From Glandiceps talaboti (Eukaryota; Hemichordata; Enteropneusta; Spengelidae), in assembly GCF_964340395.1 (NCBI RefSeq), contig NC_135554.1:27339592-27403591 (forward strand): 64,000 nt of DNA, in the 5' to 3' direction. The translations under genes and the position numbers were made by a program. Shown here piece by piece: positions 25,434 to 39,137 of this stretch (its first letter is position 1; every line of letters starts with the position of its first letter). The notes below the pieces were generated by a model, which saw nothing but the letters and a program-made list of their open reading frames with translations, was not told where the DNA came from and ran no database searches.

Positions 25434-27143
25434 TGTATATTCCAAAACAAGGGACTGGGAGCAATATTTTCAATCTCTTTAGATATCAGCTCTCAAATTT
25501 CTAAATTCAGTTTTTCACTCTTTCAGTATTCTGAAATGTTCCTTTCATATAGGTTGTTTAGCAGTGTTTTCTATAAATGGAATTGTAAATCAAAAGTGAT
25601 CAGTTAAGGAGAGTAACTCATGTTGTACATATCTAAAATACAGATGTTGTACTTTGACTCTTGTGAACTTTGAACCCTACACTTTAACCTCTATAACCTT
25701 ATAGGACCAATGACAACAGAACAGAGGCACAATAGATGACAACTTAGTGACAGATTTGTATAAATATTAGTAGTGGATTTATTAAATTAAAATAATACTT
25801 CTGTAAATGCTATAATGTATGTGAAATACTATTTCAGTAGTAATTCAGAAATGGTGTGAATCTTTGACTAGTTTCATACCTGGGTAGACTTTTTCAAAAT
25901 GTTTGAATTAAATTTGTGAAATATTCTGTGCAATTTTTCACTGTGATTCTGTCTATATTGACAATATAACCATCTGTTACATGATACAATTGGGCTTGCT
26001 GACAAGAGGTAATTATAAATCTACACTTTATATATACTGGTACACATGTCATATTATCAAATAGTGGGTGATTGTTTACCTCCAAATATGACGTTTCATC
26101 CCATTTGAAACTAATATTCTAATAATATTGACTTACAGTTGGAGTCACAACACAATTCTCATATGAGTTACTACACAACCAAATAGTACTACTGGTAATC
26201 AGTTTGATAGGTAGCTCCATACAGAGTCAATGGAATGTGTGCTGGAAATGTAAAGTCAATATTTTGTTTGTTTGTTTGTATTTTCATTTTCCATATCTTT
26301 CATTCTACATAGTATAGAGACACTGCATGCCAATTGGTGTGTCAGGTTAAGGCACGGTACTGATGGCTCAGAGACACTGCATGACAATTGGTGTGTCAGG
26401 TTAAGGCACGGTACTGATCTGATGGCTCAGAGAAATTATTTAGAGTAATTTGGTCACAACTATACTGTCTGTCCTATTTAGAAGACGTGTGATGTTAAGA
26501 AAGGTTTTCATTAAATAACAACTGTAGTAGTTTATATGTAGGTTTTAGCCAAAACAAACATGATAAGTATCAACTGTATGTACAAAAGAACTGTTTACAA
26601 GCCCTCCTTGATTCAATAACGTGTCCTTGTGTTAATGTTATACTGTATATCAGTGTTGCCATAAGAAATACATAGCAGTAGTTTGTTCTGCTGGACCAAT
26701 TTTTTTCTATAAATTGATCACACAATTGTTTTTCTCACTCAAATTTAATCTACTATACTTGTGATGTTATTGATATGTTTATAAAAAATACATGCACTAT
26801 ATTAGAATTATGAAAGTATATATTGTGAGAACTATTTCTCATCATTGGCTACATCTGTGATGATGACATTTCCTTACTACCTATGCCAAAGTATTTACAG
26901 CTGCAGCAAGGAAGGAACATCAACACATCTTGCAGTCTATGTTACAAACCTTGCCGACAACACCTTCTGTAAATGTTTATGGGTTTATGTGTATCTAGAT
27001 TGTAGATAAACCTTGTAGACTCAAGTTCATTCTCATAGTCTAGCTTATTTCAAAGTGAAATTAACAAAGCATATGATGTTTTCTCACCATTCAGCACCAC
27101 TGAACAAACAAGTGCTCTAGAGGTTGACACTTTAAAAATGTAC

Positions 27144-27144
<1 letters not shown>

Positions 27145-27202
<58 letters not shown>

Positions 27203-27207
27203 GTTGG
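27145..27207. repeat. (TGAT)n microsatellite
   Basis: A run of tgat/ttga tetranucleotides with a few g/t variants. It gives an Asn-Gln-Ser-Ile shadow frame on the minus strand. Confidence 0.95.
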
Positions 27208-27684
27208 TAGAACGGGAGAATATTTCCATAAACATAGTATGAAGTCATTGTAAAAAGATATTGTGCAATTAATAACAGTGGATAGGGATGTAACACTTAT
27301 GTTTGTTTTTTATGAAATTCACCAGTGGTTTTCAGTGTCTATAAGGAAGTGGTTACCCAGTATTATTAATGTGTACTGTATGTTTACAAATATTAAACAA
27401 ATGTAGTGGTGTCATTACCTGAAATATTTAGATGTATACATTCATTGGTATTTACAAAAATGTATAGTTCATTCGTATATATATGTTTGTTTTTTATAGA
27501 TGTGTATACCAAAAATACAAAAAAAAAGAAAATGTAAAGTTATATATATCATTTATTTTTAATTAGCACACAGGGTAGCAGATGTGGAAGTGATTTTTGT
27601 TGGTTCAGATATGTTTATGGAGACTGTAGAACATTAAGAGATGATTTGACTACAGAAATGAAATATAGGTTATTCACCATTCAT

Positions 27685-28139
27685 AGCAGAAGAAAGTAAA
27701 CTGTGCAGAAACAAAAGTCAGAGAATAGACCTGTTACTGGTTCCAAGATGCATTGTGCATCTCTCCATACAATGCCATGTATTGTGTACATGCTGAGGGG
27801 TTTGCACACACTACTCTGGGGGATGGTTGTCACCTGACCGTACCCGGGGTTTACATGTAAAATCCCTCTATGTCATTGATGGTGTTTAGTCTTTGTTCTA
27901 TAAAATCACTCAAAATCAAAGAGGTCAACATGTCTTTCCATCATTTCCAGATAAAAATGTTATATTTCAAATGTAATAAAGACAACAAAACTAACTAACA
28001 ACATGTGATGTCCTCTCACGCAATGCATCTTGGAACTGGAAAATCAACCATGGATACAATTGTTGCCTGTCTGTCTCTTACAGAAAGCAAAAACTATATC
28101 CATTCTGACATTTCTGTACACAGCTTACTCTCTTCTGCT
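27685..28139. mobile_element. Inverted-repeat element, about 455 bp
   Basis: Outer arms are 'agcagaagaaagtaaactgt' on the left and 'cagcttactctcttctgct' on the right (reverse complements with few mismatches). Inner arms 'ggttccaagatgcattg' and 'caatgcatcttggaac' also pair. The middle is non-coding. It looks like a non-autonomous DNA transposon; no target duplication could be fixed. Confidence 0.75.
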
Positions 28140-29089
28140 GTATGCATTTTATAATTTTGTACAAGGAAGAATCTTTCTGTAGATTTCTTTACTGTTTTTG
28201 GTGCCAAGTTACATTTTAGTTTTGACTAATCCAGGAATGTATGATGACTTGTTTTCTTTTCTTTTGTGGTGCCAAGTTACTCAAGTTTTCAAGTTGAGAC
28301 ACAAATCCATAATGTCCAGTTCCAACAATGATTTCAACATGCTTAAGTTGGCAGTGCTAAAAGTTCAGGATGATAGACAATTAATTTAGAGTCAAATATC
28401 ATTTAGATTTATTGAAAACCTTGAGCCAAGTTTGCCATTGTTACCAGTTATGTAAACAAGTTACAAATGTCATACGAGTTGATGGGTTAGTCTGTAAGTA
28501 AGAGACAGACATTAGTACCACACTATCAGCTGGCACTCACTGTCTGATAGGGCTGAAGAACATGATGTATCTTACAGTGGTTTAGAATTCTGATAGGGCT
28601 GAACAACACAATGTATCTTAGTCTAGTTGATGGGTGTGTATCAGGATTATTATGGGATATTTTTATTTATGGTGATCCTTATTGAAAACTGGCTATAAAA
28701 TTGTTATCACTTATCTAAATTAGATTAGAATATGGATCTTTCAATGTCTTTGACTTCAGTATAGACTAAAGTTTTAGGTGACTATCAATTCACTCACAAT
28801 TAATTGATTTGAATTGTTTTACTGTAATTTTGTGAAGTGAAATGAAGAAATATTAAATTTCAGGTTAAAAATTATTTTTTGAGACGAAGAGATAGCAAAT
28901 AAGTGAAATACTAAATTTTCAGGATTTATTTTCACTTTTGTGATATTCCGCTATTAAATTAAAATCTCCTTTATCATATATATATATGTATATAGCTTCT
29001 AAATCAGTGAAAATTAAATCCCTTGAAAATATACTATTTTACGTGATTCTTCACAGAATTAGATATAACACTGACAATGATGGATTTAG

Positions 29090-32000
29090 CACAAGATACA
29101 GATTCAGATTGACACACCTATCCCTGTCTGTCACTGCAGTCATAGATGCAGATTGACACTCCTATCCCTGTCTGGCACTGCAGCCATAGATTCAGATTGA
29201 CATACCTATCCCTGTCTGGCACTGCAGTCATAGATTCAGATTGACACTCCTATCCCTGTCTGGCACTGCAGCCATAGATTTATATTTATATTCATATTAA
29301 CATACCTATGGCATTGCAGTCATAGATTCAGATTGACATACCTATCCCTGTCTACCGCTGCAGTCATAGATGCAGATTGACACTCCTATCCCTGTCTGGC
29401 ACTGCAGTCATAGATTCAGATTGACACTCCTATCCCTGTCTGGCATTGCAGTCATAGATTTAGATTGACACTCCTATCTCTGTCTGGCATTGCAGTCATA
29501 GATTCAGATTGACACTCCTATCCCTGTCTGGCACTGCAGCCATAGATTCAGATTGACATACCTATCCCTGTCTGGCACTGCAGTCATAGATTCAGATTGA
29601 TACTCCTATCCCTGTCTGGCACTGCAGCCATAGATTCATATTTATATTCATATTGACATACCTATCCGTCAGCCACTTCAGTCATAGATTCAGATTGATA
29701 TTTATATTCATATTAACATACCTATGGCATTGCAGTCATAGATTCAGATTGACATACCTATCCCTGTCTACCGCTGCAGTCATAGATGCAGATTGACACT
29801 CCTATCCCTGTCTGGCACTGCAGCCATAGATTCAGATTGACATACCTATCCCTGTCTGGCACTGCAGTCATAGATTCAGATTGACACTCCTATCCCTGTC
29901 TGGCACTGCAGCCATAGATTCATATTTATATTCATATTGACATACCTATCCGTCAGCCACTTCAGTCATAGATTCAGATTGATATTTATATTCATATTAA
30001 CATACCTATGGCATTGCAGTCATAGATTCAGATTGACATACCTATCCCTGTCTGGCACTGCAGTCATAGATTCAGATTGACATACCTATCCCTGTCTGGC
30101 ACTGCAGTCATAGATTCAGATTGACACTCCTATCCCTGTCTGGCACTGCAGTCATAGATTCAGATTGACATACCTATCCCTGTCTGGCACTGCAGTCATA
30201 GATTCAGATTGACACTCCTATCCCTGTCTGGCACTGCAGTCATAGATTCAGATTGACATACCTATCCCTGTCTGGCACTGCAGTCATAGATTTATATTTA
30301 TATTCATATTGACATACCTATGGCATTGCAGTCATAGATTTATATTTATATTCATATTGACATACCTATGGCACTGCAGTCATAGATTCAGATTGACATA
30401 CCTATCCCTGTCTGGCACTGCAGTCATAGATTTATATTTATATTCATATTAACATACCTATGGCATTGCAGTCATAGATTCAGATTGACATACCTATCCC
30501 TGTCTGGCACTGCAGTCATAGATTCAGATTGACATACCTATCCCTGTCTGGCACTGCAGTCATAGATTCAGATTGACATACCTATCCCTGTCTGGCACTG
30601 CAGTCATAGATTCAGATTGACACTCCTATCTCTGTCTGGCATTGCAGCCATAGATTCATATTTATATTCATATTGACATACCTATCCGTCAGCCACTTCA
30701 GTCATAGATTCAGATTGATATTCAGATTGACACTCCTATCTCTGTCTGGCATTGCAGTCATAGATTCAGATTGACATACCTATCCCTGTCTACCGCTGCA
30801 GTCATAGATTCAGATTGACATACCTATCCCTGTCTGGCACTGCAGTCATAGATTCAGATTGACATACCTATCCCTGTCTGGCATTGCAGTCATAGATTCA
30901 GATTGACATACCTATCCCTGTCTGGCACTGCAGTCATAGATTCAGATTGACATACCTATCCCTGTCTGGCACTGCAGCCATAGATTCATATTTATATTCA
31001 TATTGACATACCTATCCGTCAGCCACTTCAGTCATAGATTCAGATTGATATTCAGATTGACACTCCTATCTCTGTCTGGCATTGCAGCCATAGATTCAGA
31101 TTGACACTCCTATCTCTGTCTGGCATTGCAGTCATAGATTCAGATTGACATACCTATCCCTGTCTGGCACTGCAGTCATAGATTTATATTTATATTCATA
31201 TTAACATACCTATGGCATTGCAGTCATAGATTCAGATTGACATACCTATCCCTGTCTGGCACTGCAGTCATAGATTCAGATTGACATACCTATCCCTGTC
31301 TGGCACTGCAGCCATAGATTCATATTTATATTCATATTGACATACCTATCGGTCAGCCACTTCAGTCATAGATTCAGATTGATATTTATATTCATATTAA
31401 CATACCTATGGCATTGCAGTCATAGATTCAGATTGACACTCCTATCCCTGTCTGGCATTGCAGTCATAGATTCAGATTGACACTCCTATCCCTGTCTGGC
31501 ACTGCAGTCATAGATTCAGATTGACATACCTATCCCTGTCTGGCACTGCAGTCATAGATTCAGATTGACACTCCTATCCCTGTCTGGCATTGCAGTCATA
31601 GATTCAGATTGACACTCCTATCCCTGTCTGGCACTACAGCCATAGATTCATATTTATATTCAGATTGACATACCTATCCCTGTCTGGCATTGCAGTCATA
31701 GATTTAGATTGACACTCCTATCTCTGTCTGGCATTGCAGTCATAGATTCAGATTGACACTCCTATCCCTGTCTGGCACTGCAGTCATAGATTCAGATTGA
31801 CATACCTATCCCTGTCTGGCACTGCAGCCATAGATTCATATTTATATTCATATTGACATACCTATCTGTCAGCCACTTCAGTCATAGATTCAGATTTATA
31901 TTTATATTCATATTAACATACCTATGGCATTGCAGTCATAGATTCAGATTGACATACCTATCCCTGTCTACCGCTGCAGTCATAGATTCAGATTTAGATT

Positions 32001-32180
32001 GACATACCTATCCCTGTCTGGCACTGCAGCCATAGATTCATATTTATATTCATATTGACATACCTATCTGTCAGCCACTTCAGTCATAGATTCAGATTTA
32101 TATTTATATTCATATTAACATACCTATGGCATTGCAGTCATAGATTCAGATTGACATGCCTATCCCTGTCTACTACTGCA
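29090..32180. repeat. 3.1-kb minisatellite of 44-bp units with a second interleaved unit
   Basis: The main unit starts 'tcatagattcagattgacat' and continues 'acctatccctgtctggcact' then 'gcag'. A variant unit carries 'atatttatattcatatt' and either 'ggcattgcag' or 'cgtcagccacttcag'. The variants recur in similar multi-unit blocks, suggesting higher-order duplication. By length I estimate about 70 units. There is no open frame of note. Confidence 0.97.
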
Positions 32181-32867
32181 GTCTTACATTTAGATGCAAA
32201 TTCTTTAGATTCTTACTGAATCATCACAGTTTGGAATCTGTACTGCCTGTTTTACACGGAATGACTCAGTGTATCTTGAAATGTGGTCGTCTACCTGACC
32301 AGAATCATTAGACACGCCCAACAAAATAGTGATGATGATTAGTTTGACATCACTGGAACTCTTTTGATCTATAGTCATGTTTCCTACTGTGGCCTCATAT
32401 CAGGATGGAATGTCATTCTGAATCTGTATCTGTTGCTATCTTTACAGTCATGGAAATTGTCTCGTTGTAGCGAATAACTTAAAGATGTCCTGCACAAGTT
32501 GTTTATTTTGTGTAGATCTCACAAAAACTAGATACAGTGCACTAGTTGTGTAGTTTTGGTGCTGTTACTCGTTCAATACTGCCTCACCACTCACCACCCT
32601 GTACAGAATTTATGGATTTGTAAGAATTGTGTAAATATTGGTATTTAATTTTTGTGATGTGATATCGTCATGGTGAAATAAAGGACGTGATTGAAAGATA
32701 TTGAAGCAGCTTCATTTTCGGTAATTAAGCCATATCTATAGAATACAAGCTTCAAAATTCATATAATATGGAACATATATCAACCATAGCAATGCACATG
32801 TGTCCTGTGAAGTTTATTGACATGGCTTTTGAATTTGATGAGAAATTGTCATATATATGCTATACTA

Positions 32868-32925
32868 TGCAAATCGAACCTGAAACCTTAGGTTTTGAAG
32901 TCCAGAACCTTAAACACTGTGCCAC
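32868..32925 (-). repeat. tRNA-like segment, probably a SINE head or tRNA relic
   Basis: On the minus strand this reads 'gtggcacagtgtttaaggtt' (A-box like), then an anticodon-arm-like stretch, then 'aggtttcaggttcgattt' containing a B-box-like GGTTCGAtT. Acceptor stem pairing is not convincing, so a functional tRNA is unlikely. Confidence 0.45.
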
Positions 32926-33023
32926 ATTATTCTTGTGATTACATATTTTACATTAAACCTTTATCTCTTTATAATTAATGCCCCTCAATAAAAAAAAAGT
33001 TTTCCAATTCTAATGGGAATATA

Positions 33024-33083
33024 CCCTGGAACCGTACATGTTTATGTCTTTGAAGGCGAGTACTTTATCAACTGCACCACAAG
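33024..33083 (-). repeat. Second tRNA-like segment, minus strand
   Basis: On the minus strand it reads 'cttgtggtgcagttgataaa' (A-box like) followed 30-40 nt later by 'acggttccaggg' (weak B-box). It differs from the copy at 32868, so the two may be unrelated tRNA-derived SINE heads. Confidence 0.4.
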
Positions 33084-33263
33084 GAACTTGTAGTTATATT
33101 GGTTATATTAACCATTATCTACTCTACTCAGTTTGTGTTTACACCAATGCCAGAATTCTGACATTTTGCCATGACCAATACATATTTTCTCTTAATTTCA
33201 CACACTGCACAAGTACACAATGAATAACAATACTGCTTGTACAACACAGTAATGGCAATGGTA

Positions 33264-33269
33264 TTTATT
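33264..33269 (-). promoter_or_regulatory. RCL1 polyadenylation signal
   Basis: AATAAA on the minus strand, about 83 nt past the RCL1 stop codon, giving a short 3' untranslated region. Confidence 0.7.
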
Positions 33270-33351
33270 AAAACTCTGCTGTCACAACTAAATTCCTCGT
33301 TATATGACGAGAAATATTAGCATAAATTACATATGAAAACAACAAGACATA

Positions 33352-36300
33352 TCAAAGTATAGTTTTACTCAGATTTGAGAAGCCAACTCCAAGACAAGAA
33401 AGAAGTACTTTGTCTCCACCTATCATTTTGCTTTCATCTTCATCAGCTGACTTAGTGTCTATTTTGAACATCACATGGAAAAAGTCTCTAACATGTCTCA
33501 AAAACTGAATTCTGAAAAAAATAAAATAAAAATAAACAATTATCTATTAGTAACTAACTCAATTTTATTTAATTTGGATATTTTATAAAAATAGGATATC
33601 TTAAAAAAAAATACTACTATAATATTCAAACAGAACAGATATTCAATAAATCTATCTTTATGAGTCTAAGTTTTGATATTTTTGTAGCATTCTGCAGGTA
33701 CTGCTAACATTTGAGGGTTTCTCATTTCACTCTATTTTCAACATATCACAAATCAGCCAGGAGCCACTATGACAAAATAAAGACAAGACTACACCCAATT
33801 AACACAAATATACACCCAATTAACACAAATATACACCCAATTAACACAAATGTACACCCAACTAACACATATATACACCCAATTAACACAAATATACACC
33901 CAATTAACAGATATACACCCAATTAACACAAATATACACCCAGTTAACAGATATACACCCAATTAACACAAATATACACCCAATTAACACAAATATACAC
34001 CCAATTAAAACTATCTTTAGGTTTGAATGACCTAAACTTTAGATACCCATATTGGTGCTGGTATTTGTAACAAATTCAGGTCCTTAGTTTGAAGTACCTG
34101 TACTGACATTTAACTCATTCAAAGGGTTGAAATAGAGGAAGACTAACTTGTTCTCATGTCTGCCAATAATAAAGTATGTACAATATGTGGACTAGAAGTC
34201 ATGATATCAACCAAGAAATTGCAGGATTTATTTATTTTTTATTAAACCATTTAGGTGGTAAATTCCATTTCAGGTCAAGATTTTTATTCTATATATTTAT
34301 GCATGTATGGCAAAAGTGTGATGACTGTGACCTTTGACATCTAAAATATATAAAGTGTACTTACATGTACGGTGACCCTATCATGACCTTTGGCATCTAA
34401 AATACTGTGGTGACATTGACCTTGTCATGACCTTTGACAACTAAATACATAAAGTGTACTTGTGTGTACAGTAACCCTATCATGAACTTCGACAGGTCAA
34501 GTACATGAAGTATACCTACATGTGTGGTCACACTGACCTTGTCAATAACCTTTGACATCTAAAATACTTAAAGTGTACTTACGTGTATGGTGAAAGTGAC
34601 CCTGTCATGACCTTTGACACATCCTTTTCTCCAAGAACCATAAGTAAGAGAGCTAATGATTGATGTCTGGAGTCAACACACCCACCCTTAAAATAAAGTT
34701 GAATTGTATATATAACTAACACATTATATATCATTATACATTGTGTTATGTAAATTAGCTGTATACATTACTAACACATTATATATCATTATACATTGTG
34801 TTATGTAAATTAGCTGTATACATTACTAACACATTATATATCATTATACATTGTGTTATGTAAATTAGCTGTATACATTACTGACACATTATATATCAAT
34901 TATACATTGTGTTATGTAAATTAGCTGTAGAACTACATTAAAGTCAAGTGGAGAACTCACTACATTAACAATGTTCACATAAGTGTACAAACAGCATGGA
35001 CATTTCACCTGTACAGGACTGACATGTAACAATAGCCATCAGCACTTCAAATCCAAACAAACTAGTTTTTTACAAGAATAATGAAGTAGCACGTAAAGTC
35101 AAACTCATAAAAGATATATTGTAATTGACAAGTTATCATCACATACTAACCCTGTAAATTTCCTCTAAGAGTAACTTGGCTGTATCCATTCCTAGATCTT
35201 CAGGTACAGTTGGGCTTTCCCCTTGTTGATTTGATGCCATCTCTGCACTAAGGAAAACACCCTCTGTTGTCTCGGCAACTAGAGACAAGCCAAAACCCGG
35301 AGACCTACAAAAAGAGTTACAATGTTATGTAATATATATTTATACTGTGTATGCCATCATCATGTCTTGATGTGTTTTAACTCTTTCCTCTCATTATTTA
35401 TTTACCTATAAATTACTTGTTACAATTCTTTTTCTTCCATATATATTTGGCTTTCACCCCCTTACCAATAATAAACTAGATAATCTGTGATTCACCAGGG
35501 TGTCGAGTGCAATTTGAATTAATCTATTTCTTTATAAAATATTTATCTAAGGTACTGCTTTTATTAGATATGATCTACTGACTTTGTAATATTTGTAATA
35601 TTTGTACATGATAGGCATTTCTGAATACTTTAATATTCTGTGGCCTACAGCACTGCATTGAACTGATGATTTTGTTGTAAAGCATAGGGTGATAGCGCCC
35701 TATGTGACAACACATCATGACAAACACTTCTCTTTAACTCGACACAAAATCCAGTGCTTCCTGCCTTCTCTTGAAAAAATGACGAAGAAAAAATCTTATT
35801 TCAGAAACTGAATCAGTAAATGTCTAAATGGTATGAAATCAGTTACCTTGCCAATACAATTTTTAATAGTAATGAAATTTCTACTCACAGAGTCAAATGT
35901 CTTGGAAGCTGATCCCAAATTTTCACTTGACATCTCATCAGCATCATCAGGTGTATTACAATGGGCTATTGTCACATATCTCGGAAGAAACACGCGAAGT
36001 GAGCTTTGAGAGAAAAATAGCCCAATGTATAATATACCTAGTGATAATGCTGTGCCATGATTCGCTAGAATCAGTCACGTGATAGGAAAATAGAATGACT
36101 ATTTCCCCAGGGGAATAGTTCCATCAACTATTACATGGTCACGTGACCACTGCAAGTTCACAGCAGGTCAAAATGGCAGCTTCTGACGATATCGTCTGCC
36201 ACAGCATGAGGTATATTATAAAACACATATTGCCTGGCCTATATTCGGGCTATAGCACCCGTTCATAACCCCCTCGTAACTGTGAGTAACACAGTCCCTC

Positions 36301-39065
36301 GGGTGTAATAAACGGGTGCTATAGCCCTCATGGCCAGGCAATATGTGTTCAGTAGCACACCCCTGATGATGCTGACGAGATGTCAACGAAAATTTGGTAT
36401 CCACTTCCAAGAAACTGTTTGACTCTGTGCATAGAAATTTTCATTATCAAGTATGAACCCAGAGTCAATGAACATTTACTCTCCCAATCTTTTAATAATT
36501 TAAATATATCAAAAATTCCAAACTGCCCACAAAGGTTGCTATTGTACCTCAGTTTTTGTAGATTAATTAATTCAACCTTATACAACTCAGGTTTGTACAC
36601 CTTCATGTTTTGTTGCAGAGTGGGTACTAAATGCAGACAACTTGTTCAATTCATGATGAAATTGTCAACACAATTCTGAAACTAATGGATAAATGCAAGA
36701 AGAAAACTTGTCTTACTTTCCAGCTTGTTGTCCTTTCATGTGATCTGTATAAATATAAATATCAGGTAAAAACTGTAAGAGAACTCCTTTTGCTGCATCA
36801 ACAATTCTATTTGCAGTGGATGGAGACACTCTTACACCATAGCTGTAGGTGAATTGCTAAGGAAAAGTAGACTTCAAATCAAATTGTCCATGTTAGGATA
36901 AAGTTAGACATATTTATATATTGATCTTGATTGGAAACCAAATGGAACATGAACCTTAGAAATTAGTCTATCTGCTAGACCTTGGATGTTTTTCCAAAAC
37001 AATTTATGACACACGACCGAACATCGCTATCGAGGATGGAACATCCGTTCATACATCTGTTCGGGCAAGCCCTCACTGCGAACTTTGTTCGCTTATTCTG
37101 TCGGAAGAAAGCCCGAACGTCTAGCAGCAAGACTACTTAGAAATGAACTAAGCTAAATGAAAAGAAAAATGTGAAATACCAGACATGATTTAATGGATGA
37201 CCTAATTTTTTTTATATCATTTTTTAAATTCTACTGATATCTGCATGTACCCTATACAGTCATCAAAGTGTTCTAAAGGAATTTCTATTGAATTACTCTA
37301 TTTATTTTGTTTTGGTATGCTTAATGTTTTAATAACAAGTATTTCCATTTATTGTGAAAAGAGCAATCACTTACAATTGTTATAAAACAACAAAGAAATC
37401 ACACTGTTCACAGGCAAAATAACAATAGTGTTATTTTACATCACGAGCTAAAATACAATACGCCATTCAAATATAAAAAAGTCCATAAATATGTAGTTCA
37501 GTTATTTGCATATTTATATCACATATCTACAAACACTATATAATAAATTATTAATTTATATCAATAAAAATAACATTATTATTATGTGTAAATTAGCATG
37601 TTTTCATGCAGTTTACCAAAAAAGTACAAAACAAACATGTTGTCAAGGATACGCAACTCCTCTTATTCTTTTGATTTTTCCTTGATTAGTAAAATTCAAT
37701 GGTCTAAGCTTCCTTACGATAGGACATCGAAACAAGATTTCCCCTCCTCCATTTGGTGGCGCTCCTCTTTTTAAGACCTATGTACAATTCAAAAAGAAGA
37801 AAAAACACACTAATGTGACCATAGACAATGAAGAGAAAACAAAGTATACAGTAAATGTTGTCTTCCAAATCTTTGAATCTTCTGAACAGTGGAGGTCTTC
37901 ACCTGTCACAATGTTTACCTTCTGTATTAACACTGACCCCACTCTCTATGTTTCACATAATTAATGTCTTAATAATAATAATCAAAATTTACATAATTAA
38001 TGTCTTAATAATAATCAAAATTTACATATTGTATCAAATTATATGTTTATTCTTTACATAAACCTAAAAAATTGTACTTTATGTATTTGAAATTTTTTAC
38101 TGCATATCTCAGTCTTTGTCAACAGATTGACCCACTACAGAACACACAGTGAAGTGTGCAGCCAAATATACATGTATATATATATATATATATATAAAAT
38201 ATTTAGGGAATACCATAATTATATCAGTGCAAACAAACAAATTTGGAGAAATTCATTCTGTCGATGACGGATATAAATGCCATACTATCTGTTTGAACAT
38301 ATACAACTTGGTTTGTCACATTACTACAAAGTTTTAATAACATTTTCTCCTGCTTAAATACTAGGACACAAGGAAGCAACAAAAAGTAGTGACCATAACT
38401 AAACTTCTGACTGCGAATGAAATTAATACATTACGTTATCATTGTCATAACTACAACAAACCTTTAACTCTAGGTGTTCATCGCTGACTCCAAACTTCTT
38501 CAGTAGTGGTAGTGTTACAGTTCTAATCACATCAACCTTGGTGTAAAAAAAGTGTGTTGGGAGTTAAAGGGGTACATTACTTCAGGATTAAAAGGCACTG
38601 TCATAAAGTGTAGCTTCTGGAGAGTCATTTCATTATTTTACATCACATACAATTACTTGTGACTTCAAAGAAATATCAAGTTGATTTTGTTATGCCTTTA
38701 CAGGGTATCCTTGCTATGGGCCATTCCACCATGGGGGTCAGCAGAAATAATATATTTATGGTTGCACAATGATTATTCATGACTCCTGAATGCTTATTCC
38801 CTTCAGTGTAAAACATCTCTCATGAATATTCACCTTGCAACAAGAGGCACCTAATGTTATTTTGAACCAATGTATTTCAGTTTGATAATGTGATAAGGAG
38901 AAGACTTTATGGCACCTACAAAGCCAGTTTTAATTATCTATTACTGATAAAACAACTTCTGATCAGCAACATTCCCAGACAACTGGTGCAAGGTTTGTAA
39001 TTTCTTTTGTTCATCTTTTAAAAGTTCTTCACACACACACACAAGCACACATGCACGCACATGCG

Positions 39066-39137
<72 letters not shown>

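Larger units (their letters stand above)
25434..29089. other. Gene-poor stretch with minor repeats and one foldback
   Basis: No protein-coding exon is recognised. It contains a two-copy duplication of about 60-70 bp at about 26310-26430 (core 'ggtgtgtcaggttaaggcac'), a (TGAT)n microsatellite at 27145-27207, and an inverted-repeat element at 27685-28139, listed separately. Confidence 0.6.
32181..33263. other. LMBRD2/RCL1 convergent intergenic region
   Basis: No gene is recognised. It contains an AATAAA at about 32676 (plus strand) that could end a long LMBRD2 transcript, and two tRNA-like segments on the minus strand, listed separately. Confidence 0.5.

Noticed and set aside
29090-32180. CRISPR-like array
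   Set aside because: The units are contiguous with no unique spacers, and the DNA is eukaryotic.
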